64,000 nt of DNA from Bradyrhizobium sp. STM 3843 (GCF_000239815.1 NZ_CAFK01000039.1:22171-86170); one strand, 5' to 3'; positions 43,124 through 51,896 are shown, counted from the stretch's first letter. Translations and numbers: made by a program. Notes: generated from the sequence alone by a model not told the origin.

Positions 43124-45544
43124 ATGGAATACGCCGACAGCTGGCCTCCCGACCCAACCTGGCAGACCCGCATGGATTACTTCCGACGCTTCACCTTCCT
43201 GTTCGCGGCTCCGGTGTTCGAGGCCGACGACCTCGCCGGCGTCCGCTTCAACCAGATCATCGAGGAGATCCAGCGCTCCGGCTTCGAGGTGGTGCGCGCG
43301 CGCAAGCTCGAGGATGCGGAGATCGCGGTGCAGACCGATGCGGCGATCGGCTGCATGGTGGTCGATTGGGGCAAGAAAGGCCTGGAAGGCAAGACGGCGG
43401 CGCTGATCAACCTGATGCGCCGACGCGGCCTCGATTTCCCGATCATCCTGCTGATTCGCCGCAAGCGATTCGAGGATCTGCCGGTCGAGGTGCTCGACTT
43501 CATCGACGGCTATGTCTTCCTCTCGGAGGAGACCCCGCCCTTCATCGCCAAGAACCTGATCAGCCGGCTGAAGCAATATGCGGAGACGTTGAAGACGCCA
43601 TTCTTCGGCGCGCTGGTCGACTATGCCGAGGAAGGCAACCAGCTCTGGACCTGCCCGGGCCACAACGGCGGCGTGTTCTACAGCCGCAGCCCGATCGGGC
43701 GGGTTTTCGTCGAGCATCTGGGCGAAGCCGTGTTCCGTGACGACCTCGACAATTCCGTGCTCGACCTCGGCGACCTCCTGACCCATGAGGGGCCGGCGCT
43801 GCGGGCGCAGAAGGAGGCGGCGCAGATCTTCGGCGCCGAAAAGACCTATTTCGTGTTGAACGGCACCTCGACCTCGAACAAGGTGGTGCTGGGCGCGCTG
43901 GTCACCGACGGCGATCTCGTGCTGTTCGACCGCAACAACCACAAGGCCGCCCATCACGGTGCGCTGCTGATCTCCGGCGGCATTCCGGTCTACATCCCGA
44001 CGGTACGCAATGCCTGGGGCCTGATCGGCCCGATGCGCTGGGACCTGCTCGACGAGGAACATCTGCGCCAGCAGATCCGCAACAACCCGCTGGTCAAGGA
44101 TCCCGACGCCTGGCGCAAGGAACGTCCGTTCCGGGTCGCGGTGGTCGAGCAGTGCACCTATGACGGCTCGATCCATAGCGCCGAGATGATCCTCAAGCGT
44201 ATCGGCCACCTCTGCGAGTACATCATGTTCGACGAGGCCTGGGCGGGGTTCATGAAATTCCACCCGCTCTATGCCGGCCGTTTCGCCATGGGCTTGTCGG
44301 AGTTGGGACCGGATGCGCCGGGCATCATCGCCACGCAATCGACCCACAAGCAGCTCGCGAGCTTCTCCCAGGCCTCGCAGATCCACATCAAGGATCGTCA
44401 CATCAAGGGCCAGCGCCGGAGGGTCGAGCACCGACGCTTCAACGAAAGCTTCATGCAGCACGCCTCGACCTCGCCGTTCTATCCGCTGTTCGCCTCGCTC
44501 GATGTCGGCGCGCAGATGATGAAGGGCCGCTCCGGCGAGGTGCTGTGGGACGACACGATCCGGCTCGGCATCGAATTGCGCAAGAAGATCCGGGCGATGC
44601 GCCGGGAATTTGAGGAGAAGGAAAAGGATCCGGCGCGGCGCTGGTTCTTCGAGCCCTTCGTGCCGGACCGCGTGGCACTTCCGGATGCCGCAAGCCCCGG
44701 CGGGGTCCACGACGTCGCCTGGGACGCGATCTCGACCGATCAGCTCGCCACCGACGCATCGCTTTGGCAGCTCAATCCCAAGACCAGCTCGCAAAAGACC
44801 AGCTGGCACGGCTTCCCGGATCTCGCCCCTGGCTTCGCCATGACCGATCCGAACAAGCTGACCTTGCTGACCCCAGGCTTCGACCGCGCGACCGGCGGCT
44901 ATGCCGAGCATGGCGTGCCCGCCCCCGTGGTTGCGCAATATCTGCGCGAAAATCGCATCGTTCCGGAGAAGAACGATCTCAACTCGCTGCTGTTTTTGGT
45001 GACGCCGGGGGTCGAGGCCAGCAAGGCCGGCACCCTGATCAGCGGCCTGGTCGCCTTCAAGAAGCTGCACGACGACAATGTGCTGTTGGAGGATGCGATA
45101 CCGGAATTCACCCGCCGCCGCTTCGCGCGCTACGGCAAGGTGCGGCTGCGCGACCTCTGCGCCGAGATGCATCGCTTCTACCGCGAGGCCGACGTGAGCG
45201 CGCTGCAGGCGAAGCAGTTCCTGCCCGAGCATATGCCGGAGATTGCAATGTCGCCTCGCGAGGCCGCGCGCTGCCTGATGCGCAACGATGTGGACTATCT
45301 CCCGATCGACAGGATCGCCGGACGGATCGCGACCACGCCCTTCGTGGTTTACCCGCCAGGAATTGCCACGATCGTGCCGGGCGAACGTCTGTCGGAACGC
45401 GCCAAGCCGATGATCGATTACCTGAAGATGTTCGAGCAGGCGTTCAACACCTTCCCCGGCTTCGATGTCGAGATCCAGGGGCTCTACAAGGAGGTCGACG
45501 AGGCCGGCCGCGTCAGGCTCTATACCTACGTCGCCGCCGAGTGA
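43124..45544 (+). CDS. Orn/Lys/Arg decarboxylase, fold type I with N-terminal wing domain
   Basis: 806 residues. The N-terminal 150 residues form a receiver-like wing domain (LINLMRRRGLDFPIILLIRR). The core has GNQLWTCPGHNGGVFYSRSP, FVLNGTSTSNKVVLGALVTD and ATQSTHKQLASFSQASQIHI, whose Lys binds PLP. It decarboxylates a basic amino acid to a diamine such as cadaverine, putrescine or agmatine; the substrate cannot be read from sequence by eye. An ATG at 43172 is an alternative start. It is followed 10 bases on by a GNAT acetyltransferase gene. Confidence 0.92.
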   Translation: MEYADSWPPDPTWQTRMDYFRRFTFLFAAPVFEADDLAGVRFNQIIEEIQRSGFEVVRARKLEDAEIAVQTDAAIGCMVVDWGKKGLEGKTAALINLMRRRGLDFPIILLIRRKRFEDLPVEVLDFIDGYVFLSEETPPFIAKNLISRLKQYAETLKTPFFGALVDYAEEGNQLWTCPGHNGGVFYSRSPIGRVFVEHLGEAVFRDDLDNSVLDLGDLLTHEGPALRAQKEAAQIFGAEKTYFVLNGTSTSNKVVLGALVTDGDLVLFDRNNHKAAHHGALLISGGIPVYIPTVRNAWGLIGPMRWDLLDEEHLRQQIRNNPLVKDPDAWRKERPFRVAVVEQCTYDGSIHSAEMILKRIGHLCEYIMFDEAWAGFMKFHPLYAGRFAMGLSELGPDAPGIIATQSTHKQLASFSQASQIHIKDRHIKGQRRRVEHRRFNESFMQHASTSPFYPLFASLDVGAQMMKGRSGEVLWDDTIRLGIELRKKIRAMRREFEEKEKDPARRWFFEPFVPDRVALPDAASPGGVHDVAWDAISTDQLATDASLWQLNPKTSSQKTSWHGFPDLAPGFAMTDPNKLTLLTPGFDRATGGYAEHGVPAPVVAQYLRENRIVPEKNDLNSLLFLVTPGVEASKAGTLISGLVAFKKLHDDNVLLEDAIPEFTRRRFARYGKVRLRDLCAEMHRFYREADVSALQAKQFLPEHMPEIAMSPREAARCLMRNDVDYLPIDRIAGRIATTPFVVYPPGIATIVPGERLSERAKPMIDYLKMFEQAFNTFPGFDVEIQGLYKEVDEAGRVRLYTYVAAE

Positions 45545-45554
45545 GCCTGTGCCG

Positions 45555-46124
45555 ATGGAAGAGATGATCGCAGCCATCAATGCCGAGCCGCCGGTGCTCG
45601 TCCGCCCGTCGCGGGACGACGACGTCGAGTCGATGCTTGCGATCTATCGCCGCCATATCCGCCGCGGCATCGAAGAGGGCACCGAAAATTCTGGCGTGCC
45701 GGAGCCCGATGATCTCCGGCAACGGCGCAAGAACCTGCGCAACAACCGTCTGCCGCATCTCGTGGCCACCTTCCGCGGCGAGGTCGTCGGCTATGCCTAT
45801 GTGGTGCCGTTCCGGAAACGCCCCGCTTATCGGTTCGCCGTGAAGCACTCGATCTATGTGCATCATGAGCATCTCGGCCGCGGTGTCGGCCGGCTGTTGA
45901 TGCAGGCGTTGATCGACGCCTGCGCGGCGGCCGGTTTCCGGCAGATGATCGGCTATATCGATGCTGATAACACCGCCTCGCTCGGGATCCATGAGCGATT
46001 TGGGTTCAACCGGGTCGGGCTTCTGCCGGCCGTTGCCTTCCGCTACGGCCGCTGGTCGGACACGGTGATGGTGCAGCGCTCGCTTGGGTCAGGCGCGACT
46101 GAGCCGCCGACCCCCGGCCGTTGA
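45555..46124 (+). CDS. GNAT-family N-acetyltransferase (PAT-like)
   Basis: 189 residues. VRPSRDDDVESMLAIYRRHI begins the domain, the AcCoA loop is HLGRGVGRLLMQALIDACAA, and NTASLGIHERFGFNRVGLLP and FRYGRWSDTVMVQRSL end it, a pattern like phosphinothricin acetyltransferases. The start at 45555 lies 10 bases after the decarboxylase stop, so they are probably co-transcribed. It may acetylate a diamine or a related amine, but this is only inferred from position. A weak hairpin (GAACCG / CGGTTC) follows its stop. Confidence 0.88.
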   Translation: MEEMIAAINAEPPVLVRPSRDDDVESMLAIYRRHIRRGIEEGTENSGVPEPDDLRQRRKNLRNNRLPHLVATFRGEVVGYAYVVPFRKRPAYRFAVKHSIYVHHEHLGRGVGRLLMQALIDACAAAGFRQMIGYIDADNTASLGIHERFGFNRVGLLPAVAFRYGRWSDTVMVQRSLGSGATEPPTPGR

Positions 46125-46143
46125 ACCGATCGGCGCGGTTCGA

Positions 46144-46356
46144 TCAGGAGGGGTAATCCGCCGATTTCACCTGGATCCGGTCGGCGTGCAGCGACCAGTC
46201 ACGCAGTGCCTGCATCTCGCAGAATTTCTTCTTGGCAAGCTCGGCCGCAAGATTTTCGTTGGCCGCATCGATCTCGACGGAACTCTGGCAGATCTCACAT
46301 TCCCGGCCATTTTCGCCGAGCACGTCTTTCATGAACTTGACGACGTAGCGTGACAT
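46144..46356 (-). CDS. Small conserved protein of unknown function
   Basis: 70 residues with a strong CGGAGGGCGG ribosome site before the ATG. It contains one CEIC pair (ECEICQSSVEIDAANENLAA) and a later Cys (KKKFCEMQALRDWSLHADRI). There is no signal peptide. Codon use fits the chromosome, so it is likely real. I do not recognise a characterised family. Confidence 0.72.
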   Translation of the reverse strand: MSRYVVKFMKDVLGENGRECEICQSSVEIDAANENLAAELAKKKFCEMQALRDWSLHADRIQVKSADYPS

Positions 46357-46471
46357 GGAACCGCCCTCCGCTCAGGTATTCGCCGGCCCATGTTAGCGTG
46401 CTCTGCGGAAGAGTGTTGAGCGATATCAGACCCGCCGAAATATTTAATAATGCGGCCTGGAACCGCAGGGC

Positions 46472-46579
46472 TCAGGCGCCGGCAGCCGGAAGGCTGGCCG
46501 CGGCGATGGCGACGAACTGCGCGACGACGCGCCGAACGCGGCTTCCGGTGGTCTGCAGCAATGAATTGAAGCGACGCAT
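46472..46579 (-). CDS. Possible 35-residue peptide
   Basis: A 36-codon frame starts ATG at 46579 with GGGGAA 6 bases upstream, a good ribosome site. The peptide is basic then hydrophobic (QFVAIAAASLPAAGA), like a small exported or membrane peptide. It sits in a 446-base gap (46357-46802) otherwise without recognisable genes; an imperfect inverted repeat (TTTGCGCC / GGCGCAAA, 46593-46632) lies just upstream of it. It may be a real small protein or chance. Confidence 0.35.
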   Translation of the reverse strand: MRRFNSLLQTTGSRVRRVVAQFVAIAAASLPAAGA

Positions 46580-46802
46580 CGAAATTCCCCTTTGCGCCGT
46601 GCGAGCGATCGCCCGCAAATCCCTGGCGCAAAAGGAGAAATGGCCTCACTTGAGAAAGCCGTCGAGGGGCTGGGAAAAATAGCAAAACTTGCGTCGCCAG
46701 CGTCCTCGCCGGCAGAACGTTTATTGCTCCCCGGCAGCCCGGGACGACGAAAATCTTCTCGTCGCCCCTCGCCGACAAGCCGCCCCGAGCCGGGCACCCG
46801 CC

Positions 46803-47771
46803 TCAGTCCGCCTTGATGCCGGCGGCCTGGATGATCGGTCCCCACTTGTCATAGTCGGCATGGATCTTGGCGTCGAAGACTTGCGGCGTGCTGCCGATCG
46901 GGGTCGCACCGAGCTTGGCGAGGCGCTGCTTGACGTCGTCGGTGTTGAGGGCGGCGACGAAATCGTGCGAGATCTTCTCGACCAGATCGGAGGCCATGCC
47001 GCGCGGCCCCAACAGCCCCCACCACACCTCGGTGTCATAGCCCGGCACGGTCTCGGCAATGCTCGGCACGTCCGGCAGGAACGAGGCGCGGGTCGCGGTG
47101 GTGACGGCCAAGGCCCGGACGGTGCCGGCCTGGAGCTGACCGACCGCCTCGGGGCCGTTGTTGAAGGATAGCGGAATCTGACCGCCCAACAGATCGTTGA
47201 TCGCGAGCGCGCCGCCTTTGTACGGGATCGGCTCGATGTCGACCTTGGCCATGCTCTTGAACAAGGTGCCGGCCAAGTGCTGCGAGGTGCCGATGCCGGC
47301 GTGCCCAAAGGATAGGCTGCCGGGCTTGGCTTTCGCCGCCGCGATCACGTCGGCGAGCGTCTTGTACGGCGAGTCCGCCCGCACCAGCAGGATGTTCGGC
47401 GACGACGCCAGCAAGGTCACCGGCGTGAAATCCTTGAATGTGTCGTAGGGCAGTTTTGGATACAAAAACGGATTGGTCGGATGACCGCTCGCGACCACCA
47501 TCAACGTGTATCCATCCGGCGCCGATGCGACCAGGGCTTGCGATGCCACCACGCCGCCTGCCCCAGGCCGGTTCTCCACGATCACCGACTGGCCCCATTG
47601 CTTGGAGACGACGTCGCCGAGCGTACGCGCCAGCACATCGACCGCGCCACCCGCGGCATAGGGCACCAGGAGGTGCACCGCTTTGGTCGGGTAAATGCTC
47701 TGCGCCGATGCGCCTCCGGCCGTGACCAGCATGGCCGCGATTGCGGCGGCGACTCCAAACCATCTGCTCAA
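46803..47771 (-). CDS. TctC/Bug-family tripartite tricarboxylate transporter binding protein
   Basis: 322 residues from a TTG at 47771 that has GGGGAGG 7 bases upstream; this is preferred over the ATG at 47795, which lacks such a site. Residues 1-23 are a signal peptide. VHLLVPYAAGGAVDVLARTL, NRPGAGGVVASQALVASAPD and GHAGIGTSQHLAGTLF are the Bug binding-protein motifs. It should bind an organic acid in the periplasm. No TctA or TctB membrane genes are present here. It is divergent from a ThDP decarboxylase pair that may act on the same compound. Confidence 0.9.
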   Translation of the reverse strand: MSRWFGVAAAIAAMLVTAGGASAQSIYPTKAVHLLVPYAAGGAVDVLARTLGDVVSKQWGQSVIVENRPGAGGVVASQALVASAPDGYTLMVVASGHPTNPFLYPKLPYDTFKDFTPVTLLASSPNILLVRADSPYKTLADVIAAAKAKPGSLSFGHAGIGTSQHLAGTLFKSMAKVDIEPIPYKGGALAINDLLGGQIPLSFNNGPEAVGQLQAGTVRALAVTTATRASFLPDVPSIAETVPGYDTEVWWGLLGPRGMASDLVEKISHDFVAALNTDDVKQRLAKLGATPIGSTPQVFDAKIHADYDKWGPIIQAAGIKAD

Positions 47772-47923
47772 GCTATATCCTCCCCTTGGCGCCATCTTGT
47801 TTGATGTTGTTTGTTCTTCGATCCGCGCCATCCGCCGTCTCAGGCGCAAGGCACGTCAGCACCAGCGCATGTTGACAATCCCGCTTGCTGCGTCAAGTTC
47901 GGCGGCAACACAGGGAGACAAGG

Positions 47924-48478
47924 ATGACCGCCGAGGGAAACCCTGCGCTCGCCACAACAAACGAAGAGAGCTGGCACGGGATCGTGCTGCGCACGCTCAG
48001 GCGCAACGAGGTCCGGCTGGTGCCCTACGTCCCCGATCGCGTCCTGACGCCGCTGATCGCGGGCCTGCACGCCGATCCCTATTTCTCCACTTTCGCCACC
48101 GCGCGCGAGGAGGAAGCGGTCGGCATTCTCTCCGGCGCCTGGATGGGCGGGGCCCGCGGCGCCATGCTGATGCAGACCTCGGGCTTCGCGACGCTCGCCA
48201 ATGTGCTCGCGTCGCTGGTCGTGCCCTGCCAGATCCCGCTGGTCATGTTCGTCTCCGAGCGCGGTACGCTGGGCGAATTCAACTACGGCCAGTCGCTGGT
48301 TTGCCGCACCATGCGGCCCGTGCTGGATTCGCTGGCGATGGAGCATCACACCATGACCCGGCTCGACGAGCTGGAATTCACCGTCGATCGCTCGATCAAG
48401 CAGGCGGTCGCGACCCAGGCCCCGGTGGCGCTGATCCTCTCGCCGCTTCTGACCGGCGGCAAGGTCTTCGAGAAATGA
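47924..48478 (+). CDS. ThDP-dependent decarboxylase, alpha (pyrimidine-binding) subunit
   Basis: 184 residues with GGGAGACAAGG before the ATG. VRLVPYVPDRVLTPLIAGLH and TAREEEAVGILSGAWMGGAR match the N-terminal subunit of sulfopyruvate or phosphonopyruvate decarboxylases; the Glu in AREEEAV activates ThDP. The next gene encodes the ThDP-binding subunit and overlaps by 4 bases, so a two-chain enzyme is likely. Its 2-oxo-acid substrate is unknown; the divergent binding-protein gene suggests a small organic acid. Confidence 0.85.
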   Translation: MTAEGNPALATTNEESWHGIVLRTLRRNEVRLVPYVPDRVLTPLIAGLHADPYFSTFATAREEEAVGILSGAWMGGARGAMLMQTSGFATLANVLASLVVPCQIPLVMFVSERGTLGEFNYGQSLVCRTMRPVLDSLAMEHHTMTRLDELEFTVDRSIKQAVATQAPVALILSPLLTGGKVFEK

Positions 48479-49089
48479 GCGCGCCGATGACGAACGCCCC
48501 TGTCCGCAACACCAAGGTGATGAACCGGTTCGATCTCACCTCGCGCCTGGTTGCCAAGCTCGAGCATGAGGAAGCCGTCGTCGGCGGCATCGGCAACACC
48601 AATTTCGATCTCTGGGCCACCGGCCAGCGGCCGCAGAACTTCTATATGCTCGGCAGCATGGGGCTCGCCTTTCCGATCGCCCTGGGCGTCGCGCTGGCGC
48701 AGCCGAAGCGGCGCGTCGTCGCGCTCGAAGGCGACGGCTCGCTGTTGATGCAACTGGGCTGTCTGACCACGATCGCGACGCTTGCGCCGGACAACCTGGT
48801 CATGATCGTGATGGACAACGGCATCTACCAGATCACTGGCAGCCAGCCGACTCCCGCCCGACACGCTGATATCGTCGCGATCGCGATCGGATGCGGGATC
48901 GCAAGAAGCAGCTGGGCGGCGGATGAAGAGGATTTCGAGCGCCTGGTCGATCAGGCGTTCGAATCCGCCGGCCCGACCCTGATCGCGGCGCGGATCGACG
49001 ACAAGCCCGGGGTCGGCGCAACGCGCCGCGATCCTGTGCAGATCCGGGAGCGCTTCATGCAGGGTTTGGGCGTCCGGCAACCCCTCTGA
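48475..49089 (+). CDS. ThDP-dependent decarboxylase, beta (ThDP-binding) subunit
   Basis: 204 residues. FYMLGSMGLAFPIALGVALA and the ThDP/Mg motif, beginning EGDGSLLMQLG and ending with MDNGIYQ about 24 residues later, define the C-terminal half of pyruvate-decarboxylase-type enzymes, as in ComE or sulfopyruvate decarboxylase beta. The ATG overlaps the alpha subunit stop codon. Together the two chains form one active site. The end of the gene is clear; no further operon member follows. Confidence 0.86.
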   Translation: MSAPMTNAPVRNTKVMNRFDLTSRLVAKLEHEEAVVGGIGNTNFDLWATGQRPQNFYMLGSMGLAFPIALGVALAQPKRRVVALEGDGSLLMQLGCLTTIATLAPDNLVMIVMDNGIYQITGSQPTPARHADIVAIAIGCGIARSSWAADEEDFERLVDQAFESAGPTLIAARIDDKPGVGATRRDPVQIRERFMQGLGVRQPL

Positions 49090-49169
49090 AGTGGCTGTCG
49101 CGTTAATCACACGCGGAATTCAAATTCCGTGAATGCGGCTCCGTGGTCCGTTTTATGCTATGGGGGCGC

Positions 49170-49523
49170 ATGACCATTCTCTTGCGCCTATCGGCCTGGC
49201 TGCTCGCGGCCGCCGTCACCTTCGCCACCCTTGGTCCGCCGCAATTGCGGCCCCATTCCCATCTCGGTCAGGATGGCGAGCATGCGCTGGCCTTCATCCT
49301 GGTCGGCCTTGCCTTCGGCCTCGCCTATCGAAGCCAGCGCCTCCTGACCATCACCATCGCGCTGGTCCTGATCGGGGCACTCGAAATCGCCCAATTCTGG
49401 GCACCGGGCCGTCATGCCCGCCTGGAGGATTTCCTCGTCGATGCGTTCGCCGCCTGTGCCGGCTTCCTGCTCGCCGCCACGCTCGACTGGGTAGCCGCCC
49501 AGCTGCGACCTGCAGCCGCTTAG
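49170..49523 (+). CDS. VanZ-like small membrane protein
   Basis: 117 residues, four predicted membrane helices. It contains HSHLGQDGEHALAFILVGLA and LIGALEIAQFWAPGRHARLE, close to the VanZ-like pattern (a GD/DK-type loop then Glu/Gln in the third helix and a D-F-L-V-D region, DFLVDAFAACAGF). Function unknown. The ATG at 49170 is used; GTG 49143 and ATG 49155 are in frame. It ends before a strong bidirectional terminator. Confidence 0.8.
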   Translation: MTILLRLSAWLLAAAVTFATLGPPQLRPHSHLGQDGEHALAFILVGLAFGLAYRSQRLLTITIALVLIGALEIAQFWAPGRHARLEDFLVDAFAACAGFLLAATLDWVAAQLRPAAA

Positions 49524-49554
49524 CCCACACCAGTTCGGCCGACACCAATGAAAC

Positions 49555-49587
49555 GCCCCGCCGCTCCAAGCGGCGGGGCTTTCTGTT
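49555..49587 (+). terminator. Bidirectional intrinsic terminator
   Basis: A perfect 10-bp GC stem (GCCCCGCCGC and its complement) with loop TCCAA is followed by TTTCTGTT on the plus strand and GTTTC on the minus strand. It lies between the convergent VanZ-like and DUF1236 genes and should stop both. Confidence 0.85.
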
Positions 49588-49609
49588 CGGTCGAACGAAC
49601 AGCGTGGGA

Positions 49610-50002
49610 TCAGTCGATGATCTTGATCACGCGGCGGGTGCGCGGATCGACGATCACGCGGCGATCGTTGACCACGGCATAGCGATACTCGGTGTAGCGC
49701 GGCACCGGCCGCAGCACGACCGTATCCGGCAGCGGTTCGCCGACCACGACGCGCTCGTGCACCACGACAGACGGCGCGCGCTCTTCGTCGATCGAGTTAA
49801 TCACGGCGTTCGGGATTTCCAGGCCGGCACCGACAGCCGCGCCCACGGTGCCACCGACCATCGCGCCGAGCGGCCCGGCCACCGCGCCGCCGGCCTCCGC
49901 ACCATTATGCGCGCCTACGACGGTGGTGGACTGGGCAAGCGCTGCGCCCGAGGTCAGCAGCGAAGCCGCAATCAGTGAAACAGCAAGACGGGTCCTCATC
50001 AT
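49610..50002 (-). CDS. DUF1236 exported protein
   Basis: 130 residues. A signal peptide (1-23, cleavage after ALA) is followed by a Gly/Ala-rich stretch (AEAGGAVAGPLGAMVGGTVG) like a glycine-zipper segment, then the DUF1236 tail with YTEYRYAVVNDRRVIVDPRT and a final Val-Ile-Lys-Ile. The family is common in Bradyrhizobium and has no known role. It faces the VanZ-like gene across a terminator. An ATG 3 bases later is an equal choice. Confidence 0.85.
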   Translation of the reverse strand: MMRTRLAVSLIAASLLTSGAALAQSTTVVGAHNGAEAGGAVAGPLGAMVGGTVGAAVGAGLEIPNAVINSIDEERAPSVVVHERVVVGEPLPDTVVLRPVPRYTEYRYAVVNDRRVIVDPRTRRVIKIID

Positions 50003-50174
50003 CTTCTCCTCCAGTGTGTTTGAAGATGCCGTTCAACTACGAAGGATTGCCTGCGGTTCCGGGTTCCATGTGGCGTAAAGTTCATCAAGCGCAGGGAACG
50101 AATCCCATTCGAGCTTATGCTTGCGGTCTGCTTACCTGCGCCCTCGCCGCGATAAGCCGAACTCTCTCTACGAC

Positions 50175-50322
50175 GTCATTCCGGGGCGCGCGGAACGCGC
50201 GAACCCGGAATCCATACCCGCCGGCAGATGTTGTTGGAGCAGGATTGATCTAAGAGCGCCGCCCTACATGCCGGCCTGTGGTTATGGATTCCGGGCTCGT
50301 GCTTCGCACGCCCCGGAATGAC
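50175..50322. repeat. Palindromic intergenic repeat element (about 148 bp)
   Basis: The ends are inverted copies: GTCATTCCGGGGCGCG at 50175 and the complementary CGCACGCCCCGGAATGAC ending at 50322. Inner arms (CCCGGAATCCAT and ATGGATTCCGGG) continue the palindrome. This GTCATTCCGGGGC type is a multi-copy, non-coding element I know from Bradyrhizobium and relatives. Small frames inside it are not genes. Confidence 0.8.
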
Positions 50323-50374
50323 GGCGGGCAGAGTTTTCGCTTCTTTCCTATCCACGTTTCAAACAGCAGCGGAC

Positions 50375-50812
50375 GCGCGTCGGCAGTCTCGCGGCGGACT
50401 GCGCCCGAGTGCTGCGATCGGCGAGCCCTCGAGACGTGAGAGGGCGCAGGGAATGCCGGGTGAAGGCCTCACCCATGGCCCGCCTGCAGCAAAGAAGCAG
50501 GCGGCAGTTACCACAGGTGCAGCCAAATCATCCGGCATTCCCTGCGCGATGGTCTTAACGCTTATACGTGATCTCCCCGGGGACCGGCTTGATTGCCCCC
50601 GTCCGCGTGAAGCGAAGCTTCATCGCGTCGCGACAACGCTTGCGCGTTGCGCGGACCTCAGCACCGGGAGGTCAGGACCACACGATTTCACGTCCGCATC
50701 CGCCCCGCTCGTCCGCGCGAACAAACACGCTGCCAGGGCAGTCACGGCCACCGCATCCCCGCCTCACGTGTCGTGACGATCGCGCGCAACGCCCCTCTCC
50801 TCGAGGCGGGAT
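50375..50812. repeat. Probable second multi-copy repeat with nested inverted repeats
   Basis: A perfect 16-bp inverted repeat (GCGCAGGGAATGCCGG at 50444-50459 and its complement at 50532-50547) encloses another (CCGCCTGC at 50480-50487 and GCAGGCGG at 50497-50504). Similar sequence is, from memory, dispersed in Bradyrhizobium genomes. The outer limits are approximate. The frames here have no ribosome sites and are not listed. The rest of the gap (to 51048) shows nothing else I can support. Confidence 0.6.
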
Positions 50813-51048
50813 ACATATATGATCCACGATTTCGGTAAAAACGAAAGTGAAATTTTTGCCTGGGCGAACCTCGCCGGACGCTTCGCATTGAATCGTCTCG
50901 ACAAATGAGTTTTTCCACGCGGACGCTTTTCTGCGCTTTGAGGCGCCACCGCAAACCAGAACAGGTGCGATGGCAGACACGTGATTTGCCCGCCAGGCAA
51001 CGCCAGCTAGCGGATGCAGCCCAGCGCACTGTCACCGCAGTTCTGTTG

Positions 51049-51780
51049 TCACCTGCCCTCGCGCGTGTCTCGATGATCCCCGGAGTGATTTTGCAGTTCG
51101 TCCGGCAGGCCTTCCTGGAGTTCATTCAGGCCGGTCGGATCACCGGCAGGCCCCTCATACGCCGTCGCAAACCCTGCGAGCGGCAAGGTAAAGCTGATGG
51201 GCTTGCCCTTGTCGAAGGCCTGGATCGCCAGAGTTCGTGCTGTTTTCAGCTTCTCGATCAAACCAGCGTCGGCCTTGTAGTCCGCCATGCAACCGGTTTT
51301 TGGCAGACAGGCGATGTAGGGCGCCGTCATCGCCTCTTTCTCATCAATCACAATGCGGGTCCCCGGGACCAGCGCCACGCCCAAGGGCAACGTGACGCGC
51401 AGCAGCTTCGTATCGCTGCCCTCCTGCTCCAGCAGCAGCGCGATAACGAGCTTTTGGGCTGATGTCAGATGGCCGTCTGCGGCCGTGAAGCAGACCTCCT
51501 TGGCCCTGATTTCGGATGACTGTTCCGTCAGACCCTTGGTGCAGTATTTGGCCCAGGGTGAAAAAATCAGCTGCATCGGCGGGCCGCTCTGCGCCGTTTC
51601 AGCCGGCGCTGTCTGTGACGCCGGTCCCGCGTTCGGCACCGGCGTCACTTGTGCCGCTGTTGGATTTGTTGAGACAGGCTGTGCAAATGCGTGCGTCCCC
51701 GACCCGAGAGCAAGCGCAGCCATTGTCAGCATGCGCAGACGGTTTGTCTTCGCCGCGACCGATCTGATCGGATACATCAT
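51049..51780 (-). CDS. Invasion-associated locus B (IalB) family protein
   Basis: 243 residues. A signal peptide (to about residue 33) precedes a Pro/Ala-rich linker (34-66). The IalB part begins PMQLIFSPWAKYCTKG and contains VCFTAADGHLTSAQKLVIAL, LRVTLPLGVALVPGTRIVID and TAPYIACLPKTGCMADYKAD, where conserved cysteines sit. The family takes its name from a Bartonella protein; in free-living rhizobia its role is unclear. It stands alone between a repeat-rich gap and a tannase gene. Confidence 0.86.
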   Translation of the reverse strand: MMYPIRSVAAKTNRLRMLTMAALALGSGTHAFAQPVSTNPTAAQVTPVPNAGPASQTAPAETAQSGPPMQLIFSPWAKYCTKGLTEQSSEIRAKEVCFTAADGHLTSAQKLVIALLLEQEGSDTKLLRVTLPLGVALVPGTRIVIDEKEAMTAPYIACLPKTGCMADYKADAGLIEKLKTARTLAIQAFDKGKPISFTLPLAGFATAYEGPAGDPTGLNELQEGLPDELQNHSGDHRDTREGR

Positions 51781-51896
51781 GAAAAGCAGTCCCCGTGGTC
51801 TACAAAGCAGGCGCGCGCATCACTGCGCACGCCTACCGTTCTCCCGCACTTGAAGACAGCAGCCCTGCGATTGCTGCTCCGCCGGTTTGAACCTCG

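Noticed and set aside
43115..45580. 821-codon open frame on the minus strand
   Set aside because: It is exactly antisense to the Orn/Lys/Arg decarboxylase, whose motifs are clear; the frame is open because of GC-rich codon use.
50318..51125. Several 60-150 codon frames in the repeat-rich gap
   Set aside because: They lie in repeat elements on both strands, with no ribosome sites and no family resemblance.
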